DNA of 5,652 nucleotides, taken from Lachnospiraceae bacterium (GTDB taxonomy: Bacteria > Bacillota_A > Clostridia > Lachnospirales > Lachnospiraceae). The notes beneath the pieces were generated by a model. The model ran no database searches. It was not told where the DNA came from and saw only the letters and a program-made list of their open reading frames with translations. The translations under genes were made by a program, and so were the position numbers. Shown here in pieces: positions 1 through 5,652 of the stretch. The number at the start of each line of letters is the position of its first letter. The stretch's first letter is position 1. Location: NCBI GenBank assembly GCA_024684065.1, contig JAIKXO010000006.1, positions 1 through 5,652 of the forward strand. The letters are read 5' to 3'.

Positions 1-213
1 ATGAACAAGGAGGTTGCCAAGGTTTCGATAGTCGGCGCGGGAATGATGTCAAATCCCGGAGTGGCAGCCAAGATGTTTGAAGCCCTCTATAATTCAGGGA
101 TCAATATAAATATGATATCTACTTCTGAAATAAGGGTAACGGTATTAATAGACGTAAAAGAGGTAGATAAGGCGGTCAATGCTATCCACGACATGTTTGA
201 GCTTGAGGATTAA
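1..213 (+). CDS. Aspartate kinase, C-terminal fragment (5' end outside window)
   Basis: These are the last 70 residues of an aspartate kinase, which phosphorylates L-aspartate in the first step of the lysine, threonine and methionine (aspartate-family) pathway in the cytoplasm. The open frame runs from base 1 to a TAA at 211-213. It carries the aspartokinase C-terminal ACT-domain signature: KVSIVGAGM near residues 7-15, [13 protein letters not shown] near 17-29, and [16 protein letters not shown] near 36-51. Full aspartokinases are roughly 400 residues or longer, so the ATG at base 1 is almost certainly an internal methionine and the gene begins upstream. ACT domains of this family commonly bind lysine or threonine for feedback control. 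The effector and the isozyme name (lysC, dapG and so on) cannot be told from this fragment, so no symbol is given. No compact terminator follows the stop. Confidence 0.93.
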   Translation: MNKEVAKVSIVGAGMMSNPGVAAKMFEALYNSGININMISTSEIRVTVLIDVKEVDKAVNAIHDMFELED

Positions 214-224
214 AGCGAAAAGTA

Positions 225-253
225 TTGAAATACCGCGGTAAATATGCTAATCT
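225..253 (+). promoter_or_regulatory. Candidate extended -10 promoter with a palindrome in its spacer
   Basis: TTGAAA at 225-230 (five of six matches to the -35 consensus) lies 17 bases before TAATCT at 248-253. That -10 is weak (three of six), but TG one base upstream (245-246) makes it an extended -10. The perfect 10-base palindrome TACCGCGGTA (231-240) sits inside the spacer, where a regulator could act. The start point would be near 260, giving a leader of roughly 125 bases before the gene at 388. This is pattern matching only. The AT-rich gap could hold other promoters. Confidence 0.33.
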
Positions 254-348
254 AATGATGGAGTATAAGAAAATAGGGGTAGTTTCGCTTTTTATTCTTT
301 TAAGATATATTTTCGGACCGGATTTAAACGAATTATACAGTTAATCCG

Positions 349-362
349 TATACTGCAGTATA
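349..362. promoter_or_regulatory. Perfect 14-base palindrome, possible operator
   Basis: TATACTGCAGTATA is a perfect inverted repeat ending 14 bases before the Shine-Dalgarno AGGAG (377-381) of the gene at 388. Its position just upstream of the ribosome binding site suits a repressor dimer site. Its left half, TATACT, is also a five-of-six match to a -10 hexamer, although no good -35 lies 16-18 bases upstream. Operator function is inferred from symmetry and position alone. Confidence 0.3.
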
Positions 363-387
363 GGACAGTTTTTATCAGGAGTTAAGA

Positions 388-957
388 ATGGCGGCTATCT
401 CAGGCTATGGAATGAACTACGCGATGAATGCGTATAATAGCGCCATGAGGCTTTCGCAGGGCGGGGGATACGGAAATCCCAGCCCTTATCAGCTTGCGGG
501 AATGCAGGGTTCCATAGGCAAAACAGGAAGAGTTGAGGGCACAGGACCCGTCAGGAATCCGGGCGAATCAAAGGAAGTTACCCCCGGTAAGAGGGTTTCC
601 CCCGCTGAGTGCAAGACCTGTGCTAACCGTAAATACCAGGACGGTTCGGATGAAATGGTATCCTTCAAGTCCGCGGCCCATATCTCTCCTGACGCGGCTC
701 CCGCAAAGGTCAGGGCGCATGAGATGGAGCATGTTTCCAATGCCTATAAAAAAGCAGAGGAAGGGAACGGCAAGGTGCTTCAGGCAAGCGTTAAGCTGAC
801 TACCGCCATCTGTCCTGAATGCGGCAGAAGCTATGTCAGCGGCGGGCTTACGACTACCAGGATAGCATATAAGAATGAGGACAATCCCTATACCAAAGAT
901 AAAAAGAATTTGGATGCCCAGGCTCTTTTGGGCAGAAATCTGGATCTTTCGGTATAG
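388..957 (+). CDS. Uncharacterised HExxH protein with two CxxC pairs (putative zinc metalloprotease-like)
   Basis: The 189-residue product has no function I can assign with certainty. The ATG is preceded by AGGAG at 377-381 with six bases of spacing, which supports this start. The first ~60 residues are rich in Gly, Ser, Asn and Tyr and look flexible, with no signal peptide or membrane segment. The core from about 70 to 165 contains CKTC (75-78), then NRKYQDGSDEMVSFK (80-94), VRAHEMEH (108-115) with the HExxH motif of zinc metallopeptidases at 111-115, and CPEC (142-145). The two CxxC pairs could form one split zinc site. The VRAHExxH stretch recalls the SprA-related putative metalloproteases (CJM1_0395 type), but those proteins lack this cysteine layout as I recall it. 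A third zinc ligand for a true protease is not obvious, so the HExxH could be structural. The gene seems to stand alone, with a candidate promoter region upstream and an intrinsic terminator downstream. It is probably cytoplasmic. Confidence 0.85.
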   Translation: MAAISGYGMNYAMNAYNSAMRLSQGGGYGNPSPYQLAGMQGSIGKTGRVEGTGPVRNPGESKEVTPGKRVSPAECKTCANRKYQDGSDEMVSFKSAAHISPDAAPAKVRAHEMEHVSNAYKKAEEGNGKVLQASVKLTTAICPECGRSYVSGGLTTTRIAYKNEDNPYTKDKKNLDAQALLGRNLDLSV

Positions 958-986
958 ATTTTGTATTAACCGGGTTTCCTGAGTAA

Positions 987-1008
987 GATCATTATTGATA
1001 ATAATATC
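987..1008. other. AT-rich imperfect hairpin downstream of the HExxH gene
   Basis: GAT (987-989) and ATTATT (991-996) pair with AATAAT (1000-1005) and ATC (1006-1008) around a three-base loop, with C990 bulged. No U-run follows, so it is not a standard terminator. It may only shape the 3' end of the mRNA, or it may be chance in AT-rich sequence. Confidence 0.2.
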
Positions 1009-1058
1009 TGAAAAGTTCATATTTTCAATTTATGGTTTTTAAGTAAAGAATTTTGCCG

Positions 1059-1094
1059 GGATAGGAGACCTTAAGGTTTCCGTCCTTTTTCTTT
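1059..1094 (+). terminator. Rho-independent terminator after the HExxH gene
   Basis: GGAGACC (1064-1070) pairs with GGTTTCC (1075-1081) across a TTAA loop, giving seven base pairs with one G-U. The stem is extended by GGA (1059-1061) pairing with TCC (1083-1085) over a small internal loop. TTTTTCTTT (1086-1094) follows directly. The opposite strand lacks a matching U-tract, so it should act on plus-strand transcription, about 100 bases past the stop at 957, separating that gene from the DUF975-tex unit. Confidence 0.72.
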
Positions 1095-1187
1095 GCTTAT
1101 TATATGGATGTATTAATGCGGATGGTTTAGCGGCAGAACCTGTAGATAAACGCAGCTTCAGGTAAAAGTGTTTGGAAAGAGAATCAT

Positions 1188-1979
1188 ATGAGACCGGTAT
1201 CAGACCTTAAGGCTATCGCCAGAAGACGAATGTCAGGACACAATAAAATATTAGCCGGGGCGGCGGCTTTGACCATACTTATGATCTTTACCCTGAATAT
1301 GGCTGAGACCGCTATTATGATAATGGGCATAGATTTCAGACTGATAGACTCCATAAATGACCTTCTGGATGCCTTCTCAAAGCCTCAGACCATGCTTATG
1401 ACCTATGGCCTTTCACTTATCATAGCTCTGTTATCCCAGCTTATAATAACAGGCTTTAAGAGGGTATGCCTGATAGTTGCCAGAGACATAAAGCCTTCTC
1501 TGGCAGATCTGTTTTTTCCTTTTAAATACAATCCTGATAAGATAATCATAATATCATTTATCGTATGGGTCGGTTCGTCAGCGGGGAGCCTTACTTCTTT
1601 ACTGGGAAGCGGCGCGGGTGCGGGCCTTGCCCAGGGAAGAGTAAGCGGCAGCGTCTTTTTTGCGGGGATGTTGCTTGAGGTTGTTTCGGCCGTAATACTG
1701 GTTCTCGTTAATTCATATATGTTTGCGGCATATTATATTTACCTGGATTATCCTGAAAAGCCTGTATCTGAGATAATCAGGGAAAGCATAAGGCTTATGA
1801 GGGGAAATGTATTAAGGCTGATCTATCTTACGCTCACCTTTGTCGGGTGGTTTGTACTGGTGATATTTACCTACGGGATAGCGCTCATCTATGTCGGGCC
1901 TTATCTGTTTACGGTGTATGGCCTTTTTTACAGGGATCTGAAGGGAGAATTGGGGAATGGATTTAATTCGGAAGCTTAG
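1188..1979 (+). CDS. DUF975-family integral membrane protein
   Basis: This 263-residue polytopic membrane protein has no established biochemical role. It begins with a short basic stretch (KAIARRRMSGHNK, residues 8-20). Hydrophobic segments follow at about 21-46, 70-90, 118-140, 155-186, 211-230 and 231-248, suggesting about six membrane passes. DUF975 hallmarks I recognise are the helix before the last pair, with ESIRLMRGNVLRL near 199-211, and the C-terminal block FVGWFVLVIFTYGIALIYVGPYL (near 218-240) ending in a FYRDL tail. The ATG at 1188 has a modest purine-rich GGAAAGAG at 1174-1181. The last 23 bases overlap the start of tex, implying co-transcription and coupling. The 208 bases upstream hold the previous gene's terminator, and I find no convincing promoter there. 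A Gly/Ala/Ser-rich loop (about 129-155) lies between the third and fourth hydrophobic segments. Confidence 0.87.
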   Translation: MRPVSDLKAIARRRMSGHNKILAGAAALTILMIFTLNMAETAIMIMGIDFRLIDSINDLLDAFSKPQTMLMTYGLSLIIALLSQLIITGFKRVCLIVARDIKPSLADLFFPFKYNPDKIIIISFIVWVGSSAGSLTSLLGSGAGAGLAQGRVSGSVFFAGMLLEVVSAVILVLVNSYMFAAYYIYLDYPEKPVSEIIRESIRLMRGNVLRLIYLTLTFVGWFVLVIFTYGIALIYVGPYLFTVYGLFYRDLKGELGNGFNSEA

Positions 1980-4164
1980 CGGTGAATTAAAGGTACAGGA
2001 ATGGCGCATAAAGGCGGCGGTAGATCTTATAGATGAGGGTAATACCATACCTTTTATCGCCCGTTACAGGAAGGAAGCCACCGGGGAGCTTAATGATGAG
2101 CAGCTGAGGGCTCTGGATGAAAGACTAAGGTATCTGAGAAATCTTTCAGAGCGTAAGGAAGCTGTCCTTTCAAGCATTGAAGAGCAGGGAAAGCTTACAG
2201 AAGAACTGAGGGCCGCGCTTGACGAAGCGGAAACGTTAGTTGCAGTTGAGGATATATACAGGCCATTTAAGCCAAAGAGGCGTACCAGAGCCTCCATAGC
2301 AAAGGAAAGGGGGTTAGAGCCGTTATCAGAGCTTATTCTTAAGCAGGAGCTTGAAAAACCAGCTGTTGAGGCCGCAGAGGATTTTGTCAGTGAAGAAAAA
2401 GGAGTAAATGATGCAAAGGAAGCGTTAAGCGGCGCAATGGATATAATAGCAGAGGCCGTTTCAGACGAAGCTGAATACAGAACTTATATCAGGAATGCGA
2501 CCATGGAGGAAGGCATTCTTTTTTCAAGCGTAAAGGACAGCAGCAGGAAATCGGTTTATGAGATGTATTATGATTTTGAGGAGCCCATAGGGAAGCTTGC
2601 CGGACACAGGATACTTGCGATCAACAGAGGTGAGGCGGAAAAGATCCTTACGGTAAGGATAAATGCTCCCGAAGAAAGGATCTTTAAATATCTGGAAAAC
2701 AAGATAATCACATCTGATAATGAATATACGGCCCCGATCCTTAAGGAGGTTATAAGGGACAGCTATGAAAGGCTCATTGCTCCGGCAATAGAACGTGAGA
2801 TTAGAAACGCCCTGACGGAGAAAGCCGAGGACGGTGCCATTGAAGTGTTCGGAAAAAACTTAAAACAGCTGCTGATGCAGCCTCCCATAACAGGCCAGGT
2901 TGTTCTTGGCTGGGATCCGGCCTTCAGGACAGGGTGCAAGCTTGCGGTTGTGGATGAAACGGGAAAGGTATTGGATACGGCCGTTATTTATCCTACAGCG
3001 CCACAGAATAAGGTTGAGGAATCAAAGCAGATACTTAAAGCGCTTATCAAAAAATACGGTATTACCGTTATTTCGGTCGGAAACGGAACTGCTTCAAGAG
3101 AATCGGAGCGTATCATTGTTGATTTTCTCAGGGAGATAAAGAGCGATGTCCGGTATGTGATCGTAAATGAGGCGGGAGCCAGTGTTTATTCCGCAAGCAG
3201 GCTCGCAACGGAAGAATTTCCGGAGTTTGATGTGGGGCAGAGAAGCGCGGCCTCTATAGCCAGACGGCTTCAGGATCCTCTGGCCGAGCTTGTTAAGATC
3301 GATCCTAAATCCATCGGAGTCGGCCAGTATCAGCATGATATGGACCAGAAAAAACTGTCAGAGGCCCTTACGGGTGTGGTCGAGGATAGCGTTAACAAGG
3401 TCGGTGTAGACCTCAATACGGCGTCAGCCTCGCTCCTTGAATACATTTCGGGAATCAATAAAACCGTTGCAAAAAACATTGTAGATTACAGGGAAAGAAA
3501 CGGAAGGTTTAATAACAGAAGAGAGCTTTTGAAGGTTGATAAGCTTGGGCCGAAGGCGTATGAACAGTGCGCCGGGTTTATGCGTATAACCGGAGGTTCA
3601 AACCCGTTAGACGAGACCAGCGTACACCCTGAGTCTTATGAGGCTACGGAAAAGCTGCTTAAAATACTCGGTCTTTCAATGGCAGATGTAAAAAAGCTCA
3701 GGGAAGAAGCTTCGGCAAAGGCGGTAAAGAAGACAGACGGCAAAGGCTCAGGCCGTGTATCTGACAGCGCAGGGTTTCTTGAAAAAAGGATCGGAAACAG
3801 GAAGGAACTTTCGAAAGAGCTTGGAATAGGAGAGATCACCCTTAAAGATATCATAAAAGAGCTTGAAAAACCGGGGCGGGATCCCAGGGATGACATGCCA
3901 AAGCCCCTGCTTAAATCCGATATTCTTGAAATGAGCGATCTAAAGCCGGGAATGGTATTAAAGGGCACCGTGAGAAATGTGATAGATTTCGGAGCCTTTG
4001 TGGATATAGGAGTGCATCAGGACGGCCTGGTGCATATTTCGCAGATCGCGGACAGATACATAAAACATCCGCTTGATGCAGTGTCCGTCGGAGATGTGGT
4101 GGACGTAAAGGTCCTGGATGTGGACGTTGAGAAAAAACGGATCGCTCTTACAATGAAATTGTGA
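1957..4164 (+). CDS. tex: Tex family RNA-binding transcriptional accessory protein
   Basis: This is a full-length 735-residue Tex protein, a cytoplasmic nucleic-acid-binding factor related to eukaryotic Spt6 that influences transcription and expression of some genes. Domains in order are: the N-terminal Tex helical region (about 1-200), with IPFIARYRKEATGELNDEQL at 31-50 and VEDIYRPFKPKRRTRASIA at 97-115; a YqgF/RNase H-like domain (about 314-450), with LGWDPAFRTGCKLAVVDETG at 317-336 and SVGNGTASRESE at 373-384; helix-hairpin-helix repeats (about 483-545), with VDLNTASASLL and GRFNNRRELLKVDKLGPKAYEQ; the KPGRDPRDDMPKPLL linker (638-652); and a C-terminal S1 RNA-binding domain (about 664-735), with GTVRNVIDFGAFVDIG and HQDGLVHISQ. 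The ATG has AAGGGAG (1941-1947) nine bases upstream, inside the DUF975 gene, which it overlaps by 23 bases. A Lys/Ser/Gly-rich stretch at 584-604 looks like a flexible linker. The frame is intact throughout. Confidence 0.97.
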   Translation: MDLIRKLSGELKVQEWRIKAAVDLIDEGNTIPFIARYRKEATGELNDEQLRALDERLRYLRNLSERKEAVLSSIEEQGKLTEELRAALDEAETLVAVEDIYRPFKPKRRTRASIAKERGLEPLSELILKQELEKPAVEAAEDFVSEEKGVNDAKEALSGAMDIIAEAVSDEAEYRTYIRNATMEEGILFSSVKDSSRKSVYEMYYDFEEPIGKLAGHRILAINRGEAEKILTVRINAPEERIFKYLENKIITSDNEYTAPILKEVIRDSYERLIAPAIEREIRNALTEKAEDGAIEVFGKNLKQLLMQPPITGQVVLGWDPAFRTGCKLAVVDETGKVLDTAVIYPTAPQNKVEESKQILKALIKKYGITVISVGNGTASRESERIIVDFLREIKSDVRYVIVNEAGASVYSASRLATEEFPEFDVGQRSAASIARRLQDPLAELVKIDPKSIGVGQYQHDMDQKKLSEALTGVVEDSVNKVGVDLNTASASLLEYISGINKTVAKNIVDYRERNGRFNNRRELLKVDKLGPKAYEQCAGFMRITGGSNPLDETSVHPESYEATEKLLKILGLSMADVKKLREEASAKAVKKTDGKGSGRVSDSAGFLEKRIGNRKELSKELGIGEITLKDIIKELEKPGRDPRDDMPKPLLKSDILEMSDLKPGMVLKGTVRNVIDFGAFVDIGVHQDGLVHISQIADRYIKHPLDAVSVGDVVDVKVLDVDVEKKRIALTMKL

Positions 4165-4184
4165 TCCCTGAGCCTTAACAGGAT
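4164..4184. other. Hairpin across the convergent tex and psd stop codons
   Basis: ATCCCTG (4164-4170) can pair with CAGGAT (4179-4184) around an eight-base loop, with one bulged C. It covers the last base of the tex stop and holds the psd stop (4175-4177) in the loop. It could form in RNA from either strand, but neither side has a U-run, so I do not call it a terminator. Confidence 0.2.
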
Positions 4185-5002
4185 ATCGTCTGACCAAAAC
4201 GGACGGGTGTCTCGATGGAAGAGCCGATTGTTTTTCTGAAGTATTTCGAAAGATTGAGAGTGTCTTTCTTAAACAGAAGTATGACGGTAGATCCTCCGAA
4301 TTCAAAATATCCCTTTTCCTGCCCTGCTTTAACCTCCCGTCCGACAGGAGCGGAGACATGGTTATGTATTTTCCCGACTAATGTCGCCCCGACCTCCATC
4401 TGAACAATATGCCCGAAATATCCGGATCTTATCACCTGGTATTCACGGGCATTTTCTATGAATACGGGCTGCTCATATATGGCTGTCGGTCTGACGCAGT
4501 AGAGGCGTCCGGGAATCTTCTTCTCATATACTATTGTTCCGTCTGCGGGATAGCAGTATCTGTGATAATTGGCAGGCGTCAGCCTGAAGATAAGAGCCAG
4601 TCCGCCACGATACTTTGCGGAAAGCTTTTTATTTTTTAATAGAGTATCGACTGAGAACAGGGTGTTTTTTATACTGAAGACGGAATCTTCTGTAATATCA
4701 TAAATGGTCAGGAAGCCATCGCAGGGACTTGACAGTCTGTCCGGATCCGTATCGATACGGGGGGATTTGCGTTTTCTGGTAAAAAAAGCATTGAAGGAAG
4801 AAAAGCCTCCTTCAGGTATTTCAACACCCTTCATGCTGATCTTATGTTTGCGGATAAAGAAAGGGATGAAAAGAGAAGAGAGTCTCGTTGACATAAGCCC
4901 CCCCACGAGTTTAGAGGTCTCAGGATGAGCCAGGGGCTTAAGGAGCAGCCGTCCTAAGGTCGTTTTATACAGAAATCTGATCGTTAAGGAATCTTTGTTC
5001 AA
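4175..5002 (-). CDS. psd: Phosphatidylserine decarboxylase proenzyme
   Basis: Psd converts phosphatidylserine to phosphatidylethanolamine at the membrane, using a pyruvoyl group made by self-cleavage. From the TTG start used here the product is 275 residues. The self-cleavage site FGGST lies at 235-239: the chain should split between Gly237 and Ser238, with Ser238 becoming the pyruvoyl group of a small C-terminal alpha subunit of about 38 residues. SPCDG (92-96) supplies the conserved Asp95, and YHRYCYP (146-152) the conserved His147, of the Asp-His-Ser processing set. VQMEVGATLVGKI (200-212) is also typical. The TTG was chosen because AAAGGA (5015 to 5010) sits seven bases upstream. A GTG at 5041 in the same frame would add 13 residues, including a DRK motif that resembles family N-termini, but it has no ribosome binding site and overlaps pssA by 35 bases. 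It is the second gene of the pssA-psd operon. Confidence 0.94.
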   Translation of the reverse strand: MNKDSLTIRFLYKTTLGRLLLKPLAHPETSKLVGGLMSTRLSSLFIPFFIRKHKISMKGVEIPEGGFSSFNAFFTRKRKSPRIDTDPDRLSSPCDGFLTIYDITEDSVFSIKNTLFSVDTLLKNKKLSAKYRGGLALIFRLTPANYHRYCYPADGTIVYEKKIPGRLYCVRPTAIYEQPVFIENAREYQVIRSGYFGHIVQMEVGATLVGKIHNHVSAPVGREVKAGQEKGYFEFGGSTVILLFKKDTLNLSKYFRKTIGSSIETPVRFGQTISC

Positions 5003-5015
5003 TTTCCTATCCTTT
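5003..5015 (-). promoter_or_regulatory. psd ribosome binding site containing the pssA stop codon
   Basis: Read on the minus strand, AAAGGA (5015-5010) is followed at once by the pssA stop TAG (5009-5007), then GAAA, then the TTG at 5002. Ribosomes ending pssA would stop on the psd binding site, which fits translational coupling. This site decides the start chosen for psd. Confidence 0.6.
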
Positions 5016-5636
5016 AAACATGATAAGTCCGAAGACTTCACAAAGTCCGATCACCAGTATCGCTATCTTCCCGGACATCCCGGGCTTTTTGATCTCTATC
5101 GGTGACAGATAAGCTACGCCCATGAGTATAAATATCATCGGATAGCTTAAAATGTTTTTAAAAATCCCCATATCGAAAAGCAGATAGATAAGAGGGAGCA
5201 TGAGAGCGATAGTGGTGACGGGAACACCCAGGAAAGCCCTTCTTGCTTCCGTTTCGACATCCTGTCTTTCTTCTTCTAAAACATTGAAATATGAAAGCCT
5301 TATCAATGCGCATAATGCATACAGGGAAGAGATTATGGCTATCACACGGGTCCTGTTACAGATCATGTACAAAAAGACCGCAGGCATGATCCCGAAATTG
5401 ACAAGATCGCTCATTGAATCTATCTGGATCCCGAATCTCTTTTCACTCCGGGTCCTGTCCTTTGTGGAGGCGACCAGCCCGTCAAACATATCACATCCAC
5501 CGGCTATCATAAGACAGACAATGGCTTTCCAGAACCGGCCTTCAATAGAAAGCATGACCCCGGAAAAACCAAAGAGCATGGCGCAATAAGTAAGTATGAC
5601 CGTATAATCGTAATAGCCTAAAGGCTTCTTTTCCAT
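5007..5636 (-). CDS. pssA: CDP-diacylglycerol--serine O-phosphatidyltransferase
   Basis: This 209-residue membrane enzyme of the CDP-alcohol phosphatidyltransferase family joins CDP-diacylglycerol and L-serine to form phosphatidylserine and CMP. The next gene, psd, uses the product. The active-site pattern is visible: D49-M-F-D52-G53 and A56, then G69-I-Q-I-D73-S-M-S-D77, where the aspartates bind metal and substrate. GVPVTT (137-142) is also typical of PssA. Hydrophobic segments lie at about 12-33, 36-48, 80-112 (probably two), 138-155, 161-180 and 189-207. Two points differ from the classic DGxxAR-x8-GxxxDxxxD pattern: Ser57 replaces Arg after Ala56, and the stretch to Gly69 is longer, with basic residues (KDRTRSEKR, 59-67). 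I think this spacing is shared by clostridial relatives. The ATG at 5636 has a strong AAAGGAG (5652 to 5646) with nine bases of spacing at the very window edge. Any promoter lies outside. Confidence 0.94.
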   Translation of the reverse strand: MEKKPLGYYDYTVILTYCAMLFGFSGVMLSIEGRFWKAIVCLMIAGGCDMFDGLVASTKDRTRSEKRFGIQIDSMSDLVNFGIMPAVFLYMICNRTRVIAIISSLYALCALIRLSYFNVLEEERQDVETEARRAFLGVPVTTIALMLPLIYLLFDMGIFKNILSYPMIFILMGVAYLSPIEIKKPGMSGKIAILVIGLCEVFGLIMFKG

Positions 5637-5652
5637 TTTCAGATTCTCCTTT

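Noticed and set aside
1..3. ATG at base 1 as the true start of a free-standing 70-residue ACT-domain protein.
   Set aside because: The sequence matches the aspartokinase C-terminus closely and the window simply begins inside that gene. No upstream sequence is available to show a ribosome binding site.
255..344. A small open frame of 29 codons (28 from the second ATG) with a hydrophobic middle (VVSLFILL), inside the gap before the HExxH gene.
   Set aside because: Neither ATG (255 or 258) has a Shine-Dalgarno, the frame is short and AT-rich, and it overlaps the candidate promoter. It could be a real small protein but the sequence alone does not support it.
325..352. Possible flagellar sigma-28 promoter: TAAA (325-328) and CCGTATA (346-352).
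   Set aside because: The downstream element matches the GCCGATAA-type consensus only at CCG and the spacing is at the edge of the accepted range. Too weak to call.
568..1020. Long minus-strand open frame (150 codons) opposite the HExxH gene, and other long frames opposite tex, psd and pssA.
   Set aside because: They lie antisense or out of frame to well-supported genes, show no recognisable domains and lack good ribosome binding sites. They are shadows of coding sequence.
1095..1187. Search for a promoter or leader RNA structure for the DUF975-tex unit, including ACCTG (1138-1142) pairing with CAGGT (1159-1163).
   Set aside because: AT-rich hexamer-like stretches occur (for example TATTAA at 1111), but none has a -35 at a proper distance. 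The five-base pairing with a 16-base loop is within chance expectation and resembles no riboswitch I know.

Overview
The window looks like core chromosome from a low-to-mid GC Firmicute, most likely a clostridium of the Lachnospiraceae type. This is an inference from the protein character: a clostridial-type aspartokinase tail, a DUF975 membrane protein, Tex, and a paired PssA/Psd of the clostridial kind. Strong AAAGGAG-type ribosome binding sites and short intergenic gaps fit the same picture. I see no insertion sequences, phage genes, CRISPR arrays, tRNA or rRNA.

Left part, plus strand: bases 1-213 are the 3' end of an aspartate kinase gene (last 70 residues, C-terminal ACT domain). A 174-base gap follows. 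It holds a plausible extended -10 promoter and two perfect short palindromes. Next is a 189-residue protein of unknown function (388-957) with an HEMEH zinc-protease-like motif flanked by two CxxC pairs. It is followed by a clear intrinsic terminator (about 1059-1094), so it appears to be its own transcription unit.

Middle, plus strand: a DUF975-family multi-pass membrane protein (1188-1979) overlaps by 23 bases the start of tex (1957-4164), which encodes a full-length Tex nucleic-acid-binding protein. The two are probably co-transcribed and translationally coupled.

Right part, minus strand: pssA (5636 to 5007) and psd (5002, or possibly 5041, to 4175) form a tight two-gene operon. PssA makes phosphatidylserine from CDP-diacylglycerol and serine, and Psd decarboxylates it to phosphatidylethanolamine, so the pair encodes the route to that membrane lipid. 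psd runs tail-to-tail into tex with only 10 bases between the stop codons.

The least-described element is the HExxH/CxxC protein with its palindrome-bearing upstream region. The rest is ordinary housekeeping, and I found no convincing multi-gene novel system.
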